From WHSW01 sp963777775 (GTDB taxonomy: Bacteria; Actinomycetota; Thermoleophilia; Solirubrobacterales; 70-9), in the NCBI GenBank assembly GCA_963777775.1, contig CAVZRL010000005.1:372001-436000 (forward strand): 64,000 nt of DNA, in the 5' to 3' direction. The notes under the pieces are model-generated. The model ran no database searches. It was not told the DNA's origin and saw only the letters and a list, made by a program, of their open reading frames with translations. The position numbers and the translations under genes are program-made. Positions 62,393-64,000 of the stretch are shown here, piece by piece (the stretch's first letter is position 1; the number at the start of each line of letters is the position of its first letter).

Positions 62393-63286
62393 TCAGCGGG
62401 CGGCGCTTTGCGCGACGGCCCAGACCTCGTCGCGCAAGCCCCTCGCGGCGGACCCCGGGTCGTCGGCATTGGCGATCAGGCGCGAGGCGGTGACGATCGC
62501 AGCCGCCTGGCCGGGCGCGAAGGCGGGCCCGAGCCGACCGGCGCTGCCACCCTGGGCGCCGACCCCCGGGAGCAGGATTATCGAGGCCGGCATCAGCTCG
62601 CGCAGCCGGGCGAGATGGCGCGGTTCGGTCGCTCCGACGACCGCACCCATCCCGCTCAGGCCGCAGGCCCCTGCGAGCCGCTCGGCGCGGTCGGCGACGA
62701 GGCCGGCGAGCAGCTCGTGAAAGGGCGATCCGCGGACCGGCAGGTCGAGCAGGTCGCTCGCGCCGGGGTTCGAGGTGCGCACGAGGGCGAAGACCCCGGC
62801 TCCGGACCTTGCTGCCGCGACTACGAGCGGCTCGAGCGCGTCGGCTCCGAGCAGCGGGTTGACGGTGGCGGCGTCGGCGCCGAGCCCGGCGACCGGGCCG
62901 AAGGGGGTCTCGATTCCGGTGAACAGGCTCTGCGCATACGCGCTGGCGGTGATCGGGACATCCCCGCGCTTGCCGTCGGCGATCACGAGCAGGCCGGCGT
63001 CACGGGCGGCGGCCGCGACCTCGTCGAGCGCCCGCCAGCCCGGGGCGCCGAGGCGCTCGAAGCAAGCGAGTTGGAGCTTCGCCGCCACGCAGGCGGGGCC
63101 GGCGCGCTCGATCAGCTCTCGAGCGCCGGCAACCACCGCCGCCGACGCGGCCTCGGCGGGCGAGTCGCCCTCGCCCGCCCCTCGGTCGCCGTGCAGCGCC
63201 GCGGGGTCGGGGTCGATCCCCAGGCAGACCTGGCTGCGCCGCTCCTCGACGAGGGCGGCGAGCCGGTCGGCGAACGGGGCGCTCAG
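62393..63286 (-). CDS. pyrF: Orotidine 5'-phosphate decarboxylase (type 2)
   Basis: About 297 residues if translation starts at CTG 63286. The catalytic motif LVIADGKRGDVPITASAYAQ has the Lys/Asp array of OMP decarboxylase; the N-terminal VCLGIDPDP is conserved and must be included. No ATG, GTG or TTG precedes it in frame back to the stop of the HU gene; GTG 63136 would remove the first beta strand. Makes UMP from OMP. Confidence 0.88.
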   Translation of the reverse strand: MSAPFADRLAALVEERRSQVCLGIDPDPAALHGDRGAGEGDSPAEAASAAVVAGARELIERAGPACVAAKLQLACFERLGAPGWRALDEVAAAARDAGLLVIADGKRGDVPITASAYAQSLFTGIETPFGPVAGLGADAATVNPLLGADALEPLVVAAARSGAGVFALVRTSNPGASDLLDLPVRGSPFHELLAGLVADRAERLAGACGLSGMGAVVGATEPRHLARLRELMPASIILLPGVGAQGGSAGRLGPAFAPGQAAAIVTASRLIANADDPGSAARGLRDEVWAVAQSAAR

Positions 63287-63292
63287 ACCCGC

Positions 63293-63565
63293 CTAGCCCT
63301 TGACCCTCGACTTCAACCCGGCGCCCGCCGAGAACTTCGGCACTCGGCCGCCGGCGATCGTGATCCGCTCGCCGGTCCGCGGGTTGACGCCCTGGCGCGG
63401 GCCGCGCTCGGCGACGCTGAACTTGCCGAAGCCGGTGAAGCTGATCTCTCCGCCGCCTGCCAGTGTGTTGGTGATCCCGTCGAGGACCGCCTCGACGGCG
63501 TCCGCGGCGGCCTTCTTGCTGCCGAACTCGCCGGCGATGCTGTCTACGAACTCAGCCTTGGTCAA
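63293..63565 (-). CDS. HU-family DNA-binding protein
   Basis: 90 residues, standard HU length, from TTG 63565 with GGAG upstream. TKAEFVDSIAGEFGSKKAAA is the helical dimer part; GFGKFSVAERGPRQGVNPRT is the DNA-binding arm. It lacks the long Lys/Ala-rich C-terminal tail of mycobacterial HupB. Six bp upstream of pyrF. Confidence 0.93.
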   Translation of the reverse strand: MTKAEFVDSIAGEFGSKKAAADAVEAVLDGITNTLAGGGEISFTGFGKFSVAERGPRQGVNPRTGERITIAGGRVPKFSAGAGLKSRVKG

Positions 63566-63670
63566 TGTCCGCTCCTTCTCGTCTCGGTTGGTCGGCGCAA
63601 GATAACAGCGGCCCTCGACGGCTTTGCAGAGCGGACTCCTCGGGGCGCCGGGCGGACCTAAGCTCTCGGG

Positions 63671-64000
63671 GTGGACCCGCCGCCCTCGCTCGACGTCGTC
63701 ATCGTCGCCTACCGATCCCGCGACCTGCTCCGGACCTGCCTGCGCTCGGTCTTCGACCACCCCCCGGCCCGCTCGCTGGTGACCTTCGTCGTCGACAACG
63801 CCTCGGGCGACGGCACCCCCGCGATGGTTCGCGGCGAGTTCCCTTCGGTCGAGCTCCTGGTCAACTCCCGTAACCGCGGCTTCAGCGCCGCCAACAACGT
63901 CGCGATCAAGGCCGGGGACGGCGATTACGTGCTGGCGCTCAACCCCGACACGGAGCTGACCGCCGGGGCGCTCGAGCGTCTATGTGCGCTGATGGACGCC
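63671..64000 (+). CDS. Family 2 glycosyltransferase (cut by window edge)
   Basis: 110 codons from GTG 63671 to the window end without a stop. DVVIVAYRSRDLLRTCLRSV, VVDNASGDGT, NSRNRGFSAANN and ALNPDTEL are the GT-A nucleotide-sugar motifs of rhamnosyltransferase-like family 2 enzymes. Likely cell-surface glycan synthesis; sugar unknown. Divergent from HU. Confidence 0.88.
   Translation, partial: MDPPPSLDVVIVAYRSRDLLRTCLRSVFDHPPARSLVTFVVDNASGDGTPAMVRGEFPSVELLVNSRNRGFSAANNVAIKAGDGDYVLALNPDTELTAGALERLCALMDA

Overview
The window is very GC-rich and gene-dense, with many 4-bp stop/start overlaps and frequent GTG/TTG starts. Together with the GuaB3-type IMP dehydrogenase homologue, a c-di-AMP riboswitch in front of an M23 peptidase, heme-A type oxidase genes, several SnoaL-like proteins starting MSQENVE and a YANVMATVAVFIALGG-type secreted protein, this points to an actinobacterium of the Thermoleophilia (Solirubrobacterales-like). 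That placement is inference from gene content; no rRNA is present.

Layout. 1-8400: folate/CoA metabolism (pabB end, Nudix CoA diphosphatase, class A beta-lactamase-like serine hydrolase, thiolase, class IV aminotransferase, acyl-CoA dehydrogenase, cupin, 3-hydroxyacyl-CoA dehydrogenase). 8400-15000: CHRD protein, DMT exporter, a lysyl oxidase, thioredoxin reductase, a flippase-like membrane protein, a PAP2 protein and an epimerase. 15000-21250: an oxidase-type operon (subunit II homologue, subunit I homologue, ctaA, ctaB, two small membrane proteins), then a CBS protein and a diheme cytochrome c. 22746-29954: a genomic island. 29909-34190: the canonical cytochrome c oxidase operon ctaC-ctaD-ctaE on the minus strand. 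34250-40600: glycosyltransferase, secreted proteins, an ABC exporter and a frameshifted gene. 40600-52900: a long minus-strand housekeeping run (infA, enoyl-CoA hydratase, HIT, tRNA nucleotidyltransferase, alr, nnr, acpS, glmS, glmM, rpsI, rplM). 53000-64000: riboswitch-controlled M23 peptidases, a flippase, guaB3-guaA, pfkB, dacA, LysM protein, pyrF, HU and the start of a family 2 glycosyltransferase.

Most striking are two oxidase loci that can be compared directly. The minus-strand locus has all CuA, heme and CuB ligands. The plus-strand pair at 15018-17587 aligns to it without gaps over the ligand regions but has lost every heme and CuB ligand in subunit I and both cysteines plus one histidine of CuA in subunit II, although it keeps full length and sits with the heme A synthesis genes. 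The canonical subunit III is itself unusual: it is the C-terminal part of a 516-residue open frame that begins with two repeated alpha/beta domains.

The second notable system is the island. Its ends are a 54-bp direct repeat (one mismatch) of the 3' end of the subunit III gene, it carries the C-terminal remnant of a tyrosine recombinase next to the right end, and CTGGCGCACC repeats lie just inside both ends like integrase arm sites. Inside is a four-gene SnoaL array whose gene junctions are nearly identical over about 55 bp, two orphan copies of the same gene start, a selenium-binding protein 56 homologue, a truncated tRNA-Ser-like sequence and small membrane proteins.
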